Shown here: one piece after another, positions 41,082-49,752 of the stretch
Position numbering within the stretch: position 1 is the stretch's first letter
How the letters are laid out: every line of letters starts with the position of its first letter
The notes under the pieces: model-generated
Database searches by the model: none
Seen by the model: the letters and a program-made list of their open reading frames with translations, nothing else
Told to the model about the DNA's origin: nothing
Assembly: GCF_012395815.1 (NCBI RefSeq)
Contig: NZ_JAAZQQ010000001.1
Coordinates: 963,580-1,027,579, forward strand
Origin: Roseicyclus persicicus
GTDB lineage: Bacteria; Pseudomonadota; Alphaproteobacteria; Rhodobacterales; Rhodobacteraceae
Direction of reading: 5' to 3'
DNA: 64,000 nucleotides
Translations under genes and position numbers: made by a program

Positions 41082-42971
41082 ATGGTGAGATTCGCCAGCC
41101 TGGCGGACGTGCGGCAGATCGAGACCGATCTGCCCTGGCCCGGCAGCCAGCCCGCGGCAACGCTGTACCAGCTCCTGTCGAACACGAAGGATCGGCACGG
41201 GCGGCTCAACGCCATGACGTTCCAGATGTTCTCGGGGCCCAAGGACCCGGCCGAGACGCTGAGCTGGACCGAACTGCACGCCCGCGTCACGCAGGCGGCC
41301 AACATGTTCCGCGCGCTGGGCGTCAAGGAGACGGACACCGTCGCCTATGTCCTGCCCAACACCACCGAGACAGTGGTGACGCTGCTGGGCGGCGCGGTCG
41401 CGGGCATCGCCGCGCCGATCAACCCGCTCTTGGAGCCCGAGCAGATCGCCGCCATCCTGCGCGAGACCAACGCCAAGGTCGTGGTCACGCTCAAGGAATT
41501 CCCCAAGACCGACGTCGCCCAGAAGATGGCCGAGGCGGTGCGCAACGCGCCGAACGTGCAGGTCGTGCTCGAGGTGGACCTGCTGCGCTACCTGACCGGG
41601 CTGAAGAAGCTGATCGTGCCCTTCATCCGGCCCAAGAACCCCACCGGCCACCACGCCCGTGTGCTCGACTGGTCGACCGAGGTGGCGAAACATCCCCGCG
41701 ACCGGCTGACCTTTGCCGACAGCACCGGCGACCGCGTGGCGGCCTATTTCCACACCGGCGGCACCACCGGGATGCCCAAAGTGGCCCAGCACAGCTATTC
41801 CGGCATGATCTACAACGGCTGGGTCGGCCACACGCTGCTCTTCACCGAGAAGGACAACGTGATCTGCCCGCTGCCGCTGTTCCACGTCTTTGCCTGCCAC
41901 GTGATCCTGATGGCGATGCTGGCGTCGGGCGGCCACGTCATCTTCCCGACGCCGCAGGGCTACCGGGGCGAGGGCGTGTTCGACAATTTCTGGAAACTGG
42001 TCGAACGCTGGAAGGTGACCTTCATCATCACCGTCCCCACCGCCATCGCCGCGATGATGCAGCGCCCGGTCAATGCCGACGTGTCCAGCGTCAAGACCGC
42101 CTTTTCCGGCTCCGCGCCGCTGCCGGTGGAGCTGTTCCGCCGGTTTGAAAAGGCCACCGGCGTGACGCTGGTCGAGGGCTACGGCCTGACCGAGGCGACC
42201 TGCCTCGTCTCCTGTAACCCCGTCGATGGCGAGAAGAAGATCGGGTCGGTCGGCGTGCCCTTCCCGCATTGCGACGTGAAGATCCTCAAGACCACGCCCC
42301 ACGGCGTGCTGGAATGCGAGGCCGACGAGGTGGGCGAGATCTGCGTCGCCAACCCCGGCGTGCGCACGGGCGGCACCTACACCGAGGCCGACAAGAACCG
42401 CGACCTCTACTACCACGACGCCTACCTGCGCACGGGCGACCTCGGCCGGATCGACGCCGACGGCTACCTCTGGATCACCGGCCGCGCCAAGGACCTGATC
42501 ATCCGTGGCGGCCACAACATCGACCCGGCGGAAATCGAGGAGGCGCTGGCCGGCCACACCGCCGTCGCCTTCGCCGGCGCCATCGGCCAGCCCGACGCCT
42601 TCGCGGGCGAGCTGCCCTGCGTCTACGTGGAGCTGGTGCAGGGCGCCTCGGTCACCACCGAGGAGCTGATGGAGTGGTGCCGCGAGCATATCCACGAGCG
42701 CGCGGCGATCCCCAAGCATCTGGAAATCCTCGACGAACTGCCAAAGACGGCGGTGGGCAAGGTGTTCAAGCCCGACCTGCGCAAGCGCGCGATCACCCGC
42801 ATCTACAACGCCGCGCTGACCGAGGCCGGCCTTGCCACCCGCGTCGATCACGTGGCCGAGGACAAGAAGCTGGGCCTCGTCGCCTACCTGCGCCAGTCGG
42901 GCAGCGTGGACGAGGCCGCAGTGGCGCAGGTGCTGGGCCAGTACACCCGCCCCTGGGCCTGGGCCGCGTAG
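41082..42971 (+). CDS. acyl-CoA synthetase (AMP-forming)
   Basis: A 629-residue ANL-superfamily enzyme that activates a carboxylic acid with ATP and CoA. Motifs: P-loop FHTGGTTGMPK, LVEGYGLTEAT, YLRTGDLGRIDADG and the catalytic Lys near KTAVGKVFKPD. It is longer than typical, with about 60 residues before the core. Substrate chain length is not predictable. The gap from the ABC gene is 107 bases, with GGGAGGACGACC before ATG 41082, so the two may be co-expressed. Confidence 0.9.
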   Translation: MVRFASLADVRQIETDLPWPGSQPAATLYQLLSNTKDRHGRLNAMTFQMFSGPKDPAETLSWTELHARVTQAANMFRALGVKETDTVAYVLPNTTETVVTLLGGAVAGIAAPINPLLEPEQIAAILRETNAKVVVTLKEFPKTDVAQKMAEAVRNAPNVQVVLEVDLLRYLTGLKKLIVPFIRPKNPTGHHARVLDWSTEVAKHPRDRLTFADSTGDRVAAYFHTGGTTGMPKVAQHSYSGMIYNGWVGHTLLFTEKDNVICPLPLFHVFACHVILMAMLASGGHVIFPTPQGYRGEGVFDNFWKLVERWKVTFIITVPTAIAAMMQRPVNADVSSVKTAFSGSAPLPVELFRRFEKATGVTLVEGYGLTEATCLVSCNPVDGEKKIGSVGVPFPHCDVKILKTTPHGVLECEADEVGEICVANPGVRTGGTYTEADKNRDLYYHDAYLRTGDLGRIDADGYLWITGRAKDLIIRGGHNIDPAEIEEALAGHTAVAFAGAIGQPDAFAGELPCVYVELVQGASVTTEELMEWCREHIHERAAIPKHLEILDELPKTAVGKVFKPDLRKRAITRIYNAALTEAGLATRVDHVAEDKKLGLVAYLRQSGSVDEAAVAQVLGQYTRPWAWAA

Positions 42972-43068
42972 ACCGGGCCTCGGCCCGGGATCGCCCCCCG
43001 CGGCCCCGCGTCGCGCCCCCGGCGACGGGGCGCCCGGGCATGCTATCTCCGCCGCAGGAGGTGCCGAC

Positions 43069-43509
43069 ATGCCCGCCCCCTTCGCCCGCCACGTGCCCCC
43101 CGCACTTGCCGCGCTGCAACCGGTCGCGCTGATGGACGCCGACTGCGCGCTCTGCACCCGCGGGGCGCGGATGATCCACCGGCTCGACCGTACGGGCACG
43201 ATCCGCATCTGCCCGGTCCAGACCGATACGGGCCGCGCCGCGCTGGCCCATTACGGGCTCGACCCCGACGACCCCGAGACCTGGCTTTTCCTCGCCGACG
43301 GCATGGCCTGGCGCGATCTCGACGCGATGACCGAGGTGGGGCGGCGCACCGGCGGCTGGGGCAGGGCGCTCGCGCCGCTCGCCGTCCTGCCGGCGCCGCT
43401 GCGCGGCTGGCTCTACCGCCGGCTGGCGCGCAACCGCTACGCGCTGTTCGGGCGGGCCGACATGTGCGCGCTGCCCGATCCCGGTTTCGCCCGGCGGCTG
43501 GTGCGCTGA
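43069..43509 (+). CDS. DCC-family thiol-disulfide protein (DUF393)
   Basis: A 146-residue cytosolic protein. The conserved DxDCxxC motif appears as LMDADCALCTRGARMI near residue 24, followed by the family segment RRTGGWGRALAPLAVL and an RNRYALFGRADMC C-terminus. DCC proteins have a thioredoxin-like fold with an unknown redox role. It lies immediately upstream of the DUF4166 gene (one base between), which suggests a shared transcript. Confidence 0.85.
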   Translation: MPAPFARHVPPALAALQPVALMDADCALCTRGARMIHRLDRTGTIRICPVQTDTGRAALAHYGLDPDDPETWLFLADGMAWRDLDAMTEVGRRTGGWGRALAPLAVLPAPLRGWLYRRLARNRYALFGRADMCALPDPGFARRLVR

Positions 43510-43510
43510 G

Positions 43511-45220
43511 ATGCGCGTCGCCGTCCTCGGCGCCACCGGCGTCTTCGGCGAGCGGCTCTGCCGCCTGCTGGCCCGGGACGGCCACGACCTGATCCTCGTC
43601 GCCCGCAGCCCCGCACCCCTGCAGCGCCTCGCCTCCGAGCTGGGGGCGGAGGCGCTTTCCCTCGACCGCCGCGGCGATCTCGGCCCGCTCTTCGCCCGCG
43701 CCCCCGAGGTCGTCGTGGATGCCGCCGGGCCCTTCCAGTCCTACGGCGCCGACCCCTACCGCCTGCCGCGCGCCTGTCTCGCCGCGGGGGCGCATTACCT
43801 CGACCTCTGCGACGACTGCGGCTTCTGCGCCGGCATCACCGCCCTCGACGCGGCCGCCCGCGCCGCCGGGCGCTTTGCGCTGTCCGGGGTCTCCAGCGTG
43901 CCCGCGCTGTCCTCGGCCGCGGTGGCCGCGCTGGCCGAGGACCTCGACACCATCGACCGCATCGACAGCGCCATCCTGCCCGGCAACCGCGCCCCGCGCG
44001 GCCGCGCCGTGATCGCCGCGATCCTCGGGCAGGTCGGCCGCCCCCTCCGGGTCTGGCGCGGCGGCGCGTGGGACGAGGCGCGCGGCTGGTCCGCGCCCCG
44101 CCGCTACGACCTGCCCGGCGGCGTCACCCGCCGCGGCTGGCTCATCGGGGTGCCCGACCTCGTGCTGTTCCCGGCCCGGTTCGGCGCCCGCAGCGTGCTG
44201 TTCCGCGCCGGGCTGGAGCTCGGCGTGATGAACCAGGCGCTGGCGCTGCTGTCATGGCTGCGCACGGCGCTGCCGATCCCCGCGCCTTCCGGCCTGATGC
44301 ACCGGCTCGCCAGCCTGCTGCGGCCCTTCGGCAGCGACCGCGGCGGGATGGTGGTCGAGGTCACGGGGCGCCGCGCAGGGCAGGGGGTGACCCGGCGCTG
44401 GCGGCTGCTCGCCGAGGCGGGCGAGGGGCCCTTCATCCCCGCCCTGCCGGTCCGCGCCCTCCTGCGCGACGCCCCGGCGATCCCGCCCGGCGCGCGCCCG
44501 GCGCTGGCCGAACTGCCGCTGGCGTCCTTCGCCGCCGCCCTGTCCGACCTCGCCGTCACCACCGACCGCGACGAAACCCCGCGCGCGCCGCTCTTTCCCG
44601 CGCTCCTCGGACCGGCCTTCGACGGCCTGCCCCCGGCGGTGCGGGACAGCCACGCCACGCTGGCTGATCTCCGCCTCACGGGCCGGGCCGACATCACCCG
44701 CGGCCGCGGCGCCTGGCCCGGGCTGATCGCGCTGCTGTTCCGCTTTCCGCCCGCGGGCCGCGACGTGCCCGTCACCGTCCTGAAAAGCCGCGAGGGCGAC
44801 CGTGAGCTGTGGGAGCGCCGCTTCGGCCCGCGCCGGTTCCGCTCCGTCCTGCGCCCCGAGGGCGGCGCGATGACCGAACGCTTCGGCCCGGTGACCTTCA
44901 CCCTCGGGCTCGCCGTCGCCGACGGCGCCCTGCACTTCCCGGTCAGCGCCGCCCGCGCGGGCCCCCTGCCGCTGCCGGCCTGGGCGCTGCCCGTCAGCCA
45001 CGCGCGCGAGACCGCCGAGGACGGCCGCTTCCGCTTCGACGTGGCGATCCACGCGCCGCTGACCGGGGCGCTGATCGTGCGCTACCGCGGCTGGCTCGTC
45101 CCCGTCGAAGCGCCTTGCCAATCCCCCGCCGAGGCCCAAGGATGCCCGCCCGGAGGGCCGACATGCACCGCATCGACAATGCCGCCGCGCGGCGGCTCTT
45201 CCTCGACGCCCACGCCCTGA
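43511..45220 (+). CDS. saccharopine-dehydrogenase-like protein with DUF4166 domain
   Basis: A 569-residue protein. Residues 1-130 are a Rossmann NAD(P)-binding domain (AVLGATGVFGERLCRLLARDG) with CDDCGFCAGITALD nearby. A DUF4166 domain follows at about 380-535 (LWERRFGPRRFRSVL, then FTLGLAVADG and GWLVP). The last 20-30 residues are a low-complexity run-on that overlaps the next gene by 58 bases, so the true end of the folded protein is near GWLVPVE. Reaction unknown. Confidence 0.75.
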   Translation: MRVAVLGATGVFGERLCRLLARDGHDLILVARSPAPLQRLASELGAEALSLDRRGDLGPLFARAPEVVVDAAGPFQSYGADPYRLPRACLAAGAHYLDLCDDCGFCAGITALDAAARAAGRFALSGVSSVPALSSAAVAALAEDLDTIDRIDSAILPGNRAPRGRAVIAAILGQVGRPLRVWRGGAWDEARGWSAPRRYDLPGGVTRRGWLIGVPDLVLFPARFGARSVLFRAGLELGVMNQALALLSWLRTALPIPAPSGLMHRLASLLRPFGSDRGGMVVEVTGRRAGQGVTRRWRLLAEAGEGPFIPALPVRALLRDAPAIPPGARPALAELPLASFAAALSDLAVTTDRDETPRAPLFPALLGPAFDGLPPAVRDSHATLADLRLTGRADITRGRGAWPGLIALLFRFPPAGRDVPVTVLKSREGDRELWERRFGPRRFRSVLRPEGGAMTERFGPVTFTLGLAVADGALHFPVSAARAGPLPLPAWALPVSHARETAEDGRFRFDVAIHAPLTGALIVRYRGWLVPVEAPCQSPAEAQGCPPGGPTCTASTMPPRGGSSSTPTP

Positions 45221-46374
45221 CGGACCGCCCGGCGGGCCCCGGCAAGGGCGCCGAACTTGCCGCGCTGATCCACCGCCTCGGCTTCGTGCAGGTCGACAGC
45301 GTGAACACGCTGGCCCGCGCGCATGACCTGATCCTGTGGTCGCGCCGCCCGTCCTACCGGCCCGACGCGCTCCGCCGCCTGAACGACCGCGACCGCGCCA
45401 CCTTCGAGCACTGGACCCATGACGCGAGCGTCATCCCGGTGGCCTTCTTCCCGCACTGGCGCCTGCGCTTCGCCCGCGATCGCGACCGGCTGCGCGCGCG
45501 CTGGAACGACTGGCAGGGCAGCGCCTTCCATGCCGAGATCGAGACCGTGCTGCGCCATGTCACCGACCACGGCGCCGTCCATTCCGCCGAGATCGGCGAG
45601 GCGCGGGCCGAGAAATCCACCGGCTGGTGGGACTGGCACCCGTCCAAGACCGCGCTGGAATACCTCTGGCGCTGCGGCGATCTGGCGATCACCCGGCGCG
45701 AGGGGTTCCGAAAGTTCTACGACCTGACCGAGCGGGTGATCCCGCCCGAACACCTCGATGCGCATCTGCCCGACGCGGCCATCGTCGACTGGGCCTGCGA
45801 GGGCGCGCTCGACCGGCTGGGCTTTGCCACCTCGGGGGAACTGGCGGCGTTCTGGGCCCTGATCACGCCGGCCGAGGCCAAGGACTGGGCCGCCCGCGCG
45901 CTGGCCGAGGGCCGCGTGGCCGAGGCCGAGATCGCCTGCGCCGACGGCGCGCCCCGCCGCGTGCTGATCCGCCCCGACACGCTGGACCGGCTGGCCGACC
46001 TGCCCGAGCCGCCCGGCCGCCTGCGCGTCCTCAGCCCCTTCGACCCCAGCCTGCGCGACCGCAAGCGGGCCGAGCGGCTCTTCGGCTTCTGCTACCGGAT
46101 CGAGATCTTCGTCCCCGAACCGCAGCGCCGCTATGGCTACTACGTCTTTCCGCTGCTGGAGGGCGACCGCATCGTCGGCCGGATCGACATGGCCGCCGAC
46201 CGGCAGGCGGGCGCGCTGAAGGTCCGCGCGCTCTGGCCCGAGGCCGGGGTGCGCTGGGGGCAGGGGCGGCAGGGCCGGCTCGAAGCCGAGCTTGACCGGC
46301 TCCTGCCGCTGGCGGGCTGCGACCGGGTGGGGTTCGCCGACGGCTGGCTGCGCCCCCCCGGTTCCGAGGGTTGA
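45163..46374 (+). CDS. winged-helix protein, YcaQ/AlkX-like
   Basis: A 403-residue protein of the YcaQ (HTH_42) family, DNA glycosylases that unhook interstrand cross-links; the QVDSVNTLARAHDLILWSR block and a winged-helix C-terminus fit. The catalytic QxD motif corresponds to VQVDSVN near residue 40. ATG 45163 is preferred since GGAGGG lies before it; an in-frame ATG seven codons upstream is also possible. It starts inside the end of the DUF4166 gene in another frame. Confidence 0.82.
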   Translation: MHRIDNAAARRLFLDAHALTDRPAGPGKGAELAALIHRLGFVQVDSVNTLARAHDLILWSRRPSYRPDALRRLNDRDRATFEHWTHDASVIPVAFFPHWRLRFARDRDRLRARWNDWQGSAFHAEIETVLRHVTDHGAVHSAEIGEARAEKSTGWWDWHPSKTALEYLWRCGDLAITRREGFRKFYDLTERVIPPEHLDAHLPDAAIVDWACEGALDRLGFATSGELAAFWALITPAEAKDWAARALAEGRVAEAEIACADGAPRRVLIRPDTLDRLADLPEPPGRLRVLSPFDPSLRDRKRAERLFGFCYRIEIFVPEPQRRYGYYVFPLLEGDRIVGRIDMAADRQAGALKVRALWPEAGVRWGQGRQGRLEAELDRLLPLAGCDRVGFADGWLRPPGSEG

Positions 46375-46430
46375 CCGGCGGGCGGCGCCCGGGCGAGGCT
46401 TTGCCAACGCCGACAGGAGGCCCGCCCCCG

Positions 46431-47627
46431 ATGGTCCTGCGCTGGATGACCCGCGCCCCGCTTGCCCTCGCGGCCCTGCTTGCCGCCTGCACGCCGACGA
46501 CGGGGCCCGCCCCCGGAGGAGGCGGCCCGATCTGCGCCGAGGCCGGCATCTTCCGCCCCGGCGCCGCCACCTTCGCCTTCGCGGGCGACGTGATGGCCCA
46601 TGGCCTGATCCAGCAGGACGCCGCCGGCCGCCCCGACGGCTTTGCCCCCGCGCTGGCCCCCGTCGCCCCGTTCCTGCGCCGCGCCGACGTGACCGTGGCC
46701 AACCTCGAAACCCCCATCGCCCGCGACGTGCTGCCCGGCGGCCGCGACGCGGGCACCGCCGCGCCCCCCGCCGATGGCCGCGTCTACAGCGACTACCCGC
46801 AGTTCAACGCCCACCCCTCCTTCGCCGCGGCGCTGGCCGGCGCGGGCGTCGACGTGGCCCAGACCGCGAACAACCACGCGCTCGACCGCGGCCCGCTCGG
46901 CGTCGACCGCACGCTCGAGGCGCTCTCCGCCGCCGGCCTGCGGGCCACGGGCACCGTGCCCCGCGGCGGCGCGGGCCCCTGGCACAGCACCGTGCAGACG
47001 CCCGTGGGCCGCGTCGCGCTTCTGGCCTGCACCTGGGGCGTCAACGGCCTGCCCGACCCCGCCGCGCAGGCGCTGCGCTGCTACGGTGGCAGCCCCTCGG
47101 TGCCGTCCCTGATCGCGCAGCTGGCCGCCGATCCGGCCATCGACGCCGTGATCCTGTTGCCGCACTGGGGACAGGAATACAGCCGCACCCCCGACGCCCA
47201 GCAGCGCCGCCTCGCCCGCGCCGCCATCGAGGCCGGCGCCGCCGCCGTCATCGGCGCGCACCCCCATGTCCTGCAGCCGGTCGAGGAGATCACCGCCGCC
47301 GATGGCCGCCGCGGCTTCGTCGCCTACAGCCTCGGCAACTTCCTGTCCTCGCAGTGGAGCCTCGACCGCCGCACGGGGGCGATCCTCTACACCGATCTGG
47401 TGCGCGACGGGCAGGGCAGGGTGGTCGCGATGCCGCCGCGCCTGCTGCCGACGCGGGTCAACCGCTATGTCGGCACCGGCGTCACGGTCACGCCCGCCGC
47501 GCTGGTGTCCGATGGGGCGGCCTCCATCGCCCACGCAGCCGGCGTCGTCGGCGCGGCGCGGCTGGTGAACCCCTCCGATTTCGGCATCGCCGCGCAGCAC
47601 CCGGGCGGCGCGGCCTGCGCGTCCTAG
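46431..47627 (+). CDS. CapA-family lipoprotein (PGA_cap)
   Basis: A 398-residue protein of the PGA_cap/CapA group with calcineurin-like phosphoesterase fold. Signal peptide with lipobox LAAC near residue 20. Metal/active motifs include FAFAGDVMAHG, VANLETP, NNHALDRG, HWGQEYS, and GAHPHVLQPVE. Some CapA proteins act in polyglutamate synthesis or sporulation, but the domain is widespread and the role here is open. ATG 46431 has AGGAGG before it; a TTG 60 bases upstream would move the signal peptide inward. Stops overlap with znuB by CTAG. Confidence 0.85.
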   Translation: MVLRWMTRAPLALAALLAACTPTTGPAPGGGGPICAEAGIFRPGAATFAFAGDVMAHGLIQQDAAGRPDGFAPALAPVAPFLRRADVTVANLETPIARDVLPGGRDAGTAAPPADGRVYSDYPQFNAHPSFAAALAGAGVDVAQTANNHALDRGPLGVDRTLEALSAAGLRATGTVPRGGAGPWHSTVQTPVGRVALLACTWGVNGLPDPAAQALRCYGGSPSVPSLIAQLAADPAIDAVILLPHWGQEYSRTPDAQQRRLARAAIEAGAAAVIGAHPHVLQPVEEITAADGRRGFVAYSLGNFLSSQWSLDRRTGAILYTDLVRDGQGRVVAMPPRLLPTRVNRYVGTGVTVTPAALVSDGAASIAHAAGVVGAARLVNPSDFGIAAQHPGGAACAS

Positions 47628-48427
47628 GCGGCCCGCCGCGCCAGGTCGACCAGCGCCGAGGCGGCGAAGACCGCCGCCGCCACGCAGACGATCGACGGCC
47701 CCGCCGGCGTGTCGAAGCGCCAGGCCGCGCCCATGCCGACCAGCGCCGAGCCCGCCCCGATCGCCGAGGCCCGCAGCGCCATCCCCTCCGGCGTGGCCGA
47801 GAACACCCGCGCCGCCGCCGCCGGGATCACCAGCAGCGCCGCGATCAGCAGCGCGCCCACCACCTTGATCGCCACGGCCACCACCACGGCCAGCGCCAGC
47901 GTCAGGATCAGCTGCTCGCGCCGCGGGTCGATCCCCGCCGCCGTGGCGAGATCGGGCGACAGCGTGGCGGTCAGGAGCGCCGACCACCGGGCCCAGACCA
48001 GCCCCAAGACCAGCGCCACGCCGCCCCAGATCACGGCCAGGTCCAGCCGCCCCACGGCGAGTATGTCGCCGAACAGGTAGGCCGACAGGTCGATCCGCAC
48101 GCCCTGCAGCAGCGACACCGCCACCAGCCCCGCCGCCAGTGCCGAGTGGGACATGACGCCCAGAAGCGTGTCCACCGCGCGGCCCCGCCCCGACAGGGTC
48201 GACACCGCCATCGCCATGGCGAGCGCCATCACCAGCGTGCCCAGCATGATCGACAGGTTGAACGCGAGCGCCATCGCCACGCCCAGGATCGCCGCATGGG
48301 CCGTCGCGTCCCCGAAATAGGCCATCCGCCGCCAGACGATGAAGCAGCCCAGGGGCGCCGCCGCCAGCGCCACGCCGATGCCGGCGAGGGTCGCGCGGAT
48401 CAGGAAATCGTCCAGAAAGCCGGTCAT
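47624..48427 (-). CDS. znuB: zinc ABC transporter permease ZnuB
   Basis: A 267-residue inner-membrane permease of the ABC-3 family with about eight helices. Characteristic SIMLGTLVMALAMAM and HSALAAGLVAVSLLQG segments. It imports zinc with ZnuC and ZnuA. Start ATG 48427 overlaps the znuC stop by ATGA, so zur, znuC and znuB form one leftward unit. Confidence 0.92.
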   Translation of the reverse strand: MTGFLDDFLIRATLAGIGVALAAAPLGCFIVWRRMAYFGDATAHAAILGVAMALAFNLSIMLGTLVMALAMAMAVSTLSGRGRAVDTLLGVMSHSALAAGLVAVSLLQGVRIDLSAYLFGDILAVGRLDLAVIWGGVALVLGLVWARWSALLTATLSPDLATAAGIDPRREQLILTLALAVVVAVAIKVVGALLIAALLVIPAAAARVFSATPEGMALRASAIGAGSALVGMGAAWRFDTPAGPSIVCVAAAVFAASALVDLARRAA

Positions 48428-49173
48428 TCCGCCGCCTCGTGGGTGTGCGGGTTCGGGTGGTCGTGATCGTGGCTGTGGGCGTGCTCGTGCCGGTAGAGCG
48501 CCAGCGCCCCTTGCGTGCCGGTGCCGAACAGCGCCCGGTATTCCGGGGCCGATGCGACCTGTTCGGGGTGTCCGGCGCAGCAGACGTGGCCGTTCAGGCA
48601 GATCACACGGTCCGAGGCCGCCATGACCACGTGCAGCTCGTGGCTGACCATCAGCACCGCGCAGCCGAGCTCGGCCCGCACCTCGGCGATGCGCCGGTAG
48701 AAGGCGGCCGAGCCGGGCTGGTCCAGCCCCTGCGTCGGCTCGTCGAGGATCAGGAGGTCGGGCCTGCTCAGGATCGCGCGGGCCAGCAGCACGCGCTGGA
48801 ACTGCCCGCCGGACAGGTCCGCCATCTGCCGCAGCCCCAGCTCGCCCGCGCCGGCCTGCGCCAGCGCCTCGGCGGCCACGGCGTCGGGGATGCGGCGGGG
48901 CAGGTCGAGGAAGCGGCGCACGGTCAGGGGCAGGGTCGGGTCGATGTGCAGCTTCTGCGGCACGTAGCCCACCCGCAGCCCCGGCGCGGGCGTCACGCGG
49001 CCCGCGCTCGGCCGCTGCGCCCCGATCAGCACCCGCAGGAGCGTGGACTTGCCCGACCCGTTCGGCCCCACGATGGTGACGATCTCGCCCCGCTCGATGT
49101 GGAAATCTACGTCGTGGAGCACCGTCTGGGCCCCGAAGCGGACGCCGACGCCGGCAAGGGTTACAAGGCTCAT
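48424..49173 (-). CDS. znuC: zinc ABC transporter ATP-binding protein ZnuC
   Basis: A 249-residue ATPase. Walker A GPNGSGKST, signature LSGGQFQR, Walker B LLILDEPTQGLD, and switch His in VSHELHVV are intact. The C-terminal His-rich tail (YRHEHAHSHDHDHPNPH) is typical of zinc importers and may buffer or sense zinc. The znuC start overlaps the zur stop by 4 bases. Confidence 0.93.
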   Translation of the reverse strand: MSLVTLAGVGVRFGAQTVLHDVDFHIERGEIVTIVGPNGSGKSTLLRVLIGAQRPSAGRVTPAPGLRVGYVPQKLHIDPTLPLTVRRFLDLPRRIPDAVAAEALAQAGAGELGLRQMADLSGGQFQRVLLARAILSRPDLLILDEPTQGLDQPGSAAFYRRIAEVRAELGCAVLMVSHELHVVMAASDRVICLNGHVCCAGHPEQVASAPEYRALFGTGTQGALALYRHEHAHSHDHDHPNPHTHEAAE

Positions 49174-49679
49174 CGCGCGGCGTCCGCCGTGCAGTTCGGG
49201 CACAGCCCCTCGGCCTCCAGCACGGTGCGGCGGATGGTGAAGCCCGCGGCCTCGGCGGTTTCCTGCAGCGCCGCGCGGGCGGGTTCCACCGGCGCCTCGG
49301 CCACCGCGCCGCAGCCGCTGCAGATCAGGAAGGCCGCGTCGTGGTCGTGGCCGGGGTGGGTGCAGGCGGCAAAGGCGTTCAACCCCTCGATCCGGTGCGC
49401 GAAGCCGTGTTTCGTCAGGAACTCCAGCGCCCGGTAGGCGACCGGCGGCTGCGAGCCCAGCCCCTCCTCGCGCAGCGTGTCGAGGATCTCGTAGGCCCCG
49501 ATCGCCCGGTGCCTCTGCAACAGGATCTCCAGCACCCGCCGGCGCACCGGCGTCAGCTGCAGCCCTTCCTCGGCGCAGCGCGCGGCCACCGCCGCCACGG
49601 TGCCCGCGATGCAGGCGCTGTGGTCGTGGCGCTGGAACCCGATGGTCTCGGGCGGGGGCGGGGCGGGGTGGTCCGTCAT
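49170..49679 (-). CDS. zur: zinc uptake regulator Zur (Fur family)
   Basis: A 169-residue Fur-family repressor. The helix-turn-helix is around RAIGAYEILDTLREEGLGSQPPVAYRALEFL, given here only by position (about 58-88). Zinc-binding residues are visible in CTHPGHDHDAAF, CSGCGAVAE, and CPNC near the end. It heads the leftward zur-znuC-znuB operon. Two ATGTTAT-containing sites between it and znuA suggest autoregulation and zinc-dependent control of both directions. Confidence 0.93.
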   Translation of the reverse strand: MTDHPAPPPPETIGFQRHDHSACIAGTVAAVAARCAEEGLQLTPVRRRVLEILLQRHRAIGAYEILDTLREEGLGSQPPVAYRALEFLTKHGFAHRIEGLNAFAACTHPGHDHDAAFLICSGCGAVAEAPVEPARAALQETAEAAGFTIRRTVLEAEGLCPNCTADAAR

Positions 49680-49687
49680 GCCCCCTT

Positions 49688-49705
49688 GATATGTTATTCC
49701 ATAAC
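49688..49705. promoter_or_regulatory. candidate Zur box 1
   Basis: GATATGTTATTCCATAAC contains the inverted repeat GTTAT-TCC-ATAAC and shares ATGTTATnnCAT with a second site 39 bases away. It lies 8 bases upstream of the zur start, in the position of a repressor site for the leftward operon. The match to alphaproteobacterial Zur boxes is good by eye. Confidence 0.65.
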
Positions 49706-49726
49706 CCGTAACAAGCGCCGCAACCT

Positions 49727-49744
49727 GTTATGTTATCACATGCG
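49727..49744. promoter_or_regulatory. candidate Zur box 2
   Basis: GTTATGTTATCACATGCG repeats the ATGTTATnnCAT core of box 1. It ends only 8 bases before the znuA start codon and abuts its GAGGAG ribosome site, so Zur bound here should block znuA directly. Confidence 0.65.
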
Positions 49745-49752
49745 AGGAGCCC

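Noticed and set aside
46371..46431. TTG start for the CapA-like gene at 46371
   Set aside because: It would put 20 unrelated residues before the signal peptide; ATG 46431 has an AGGAGG site at the right distance.
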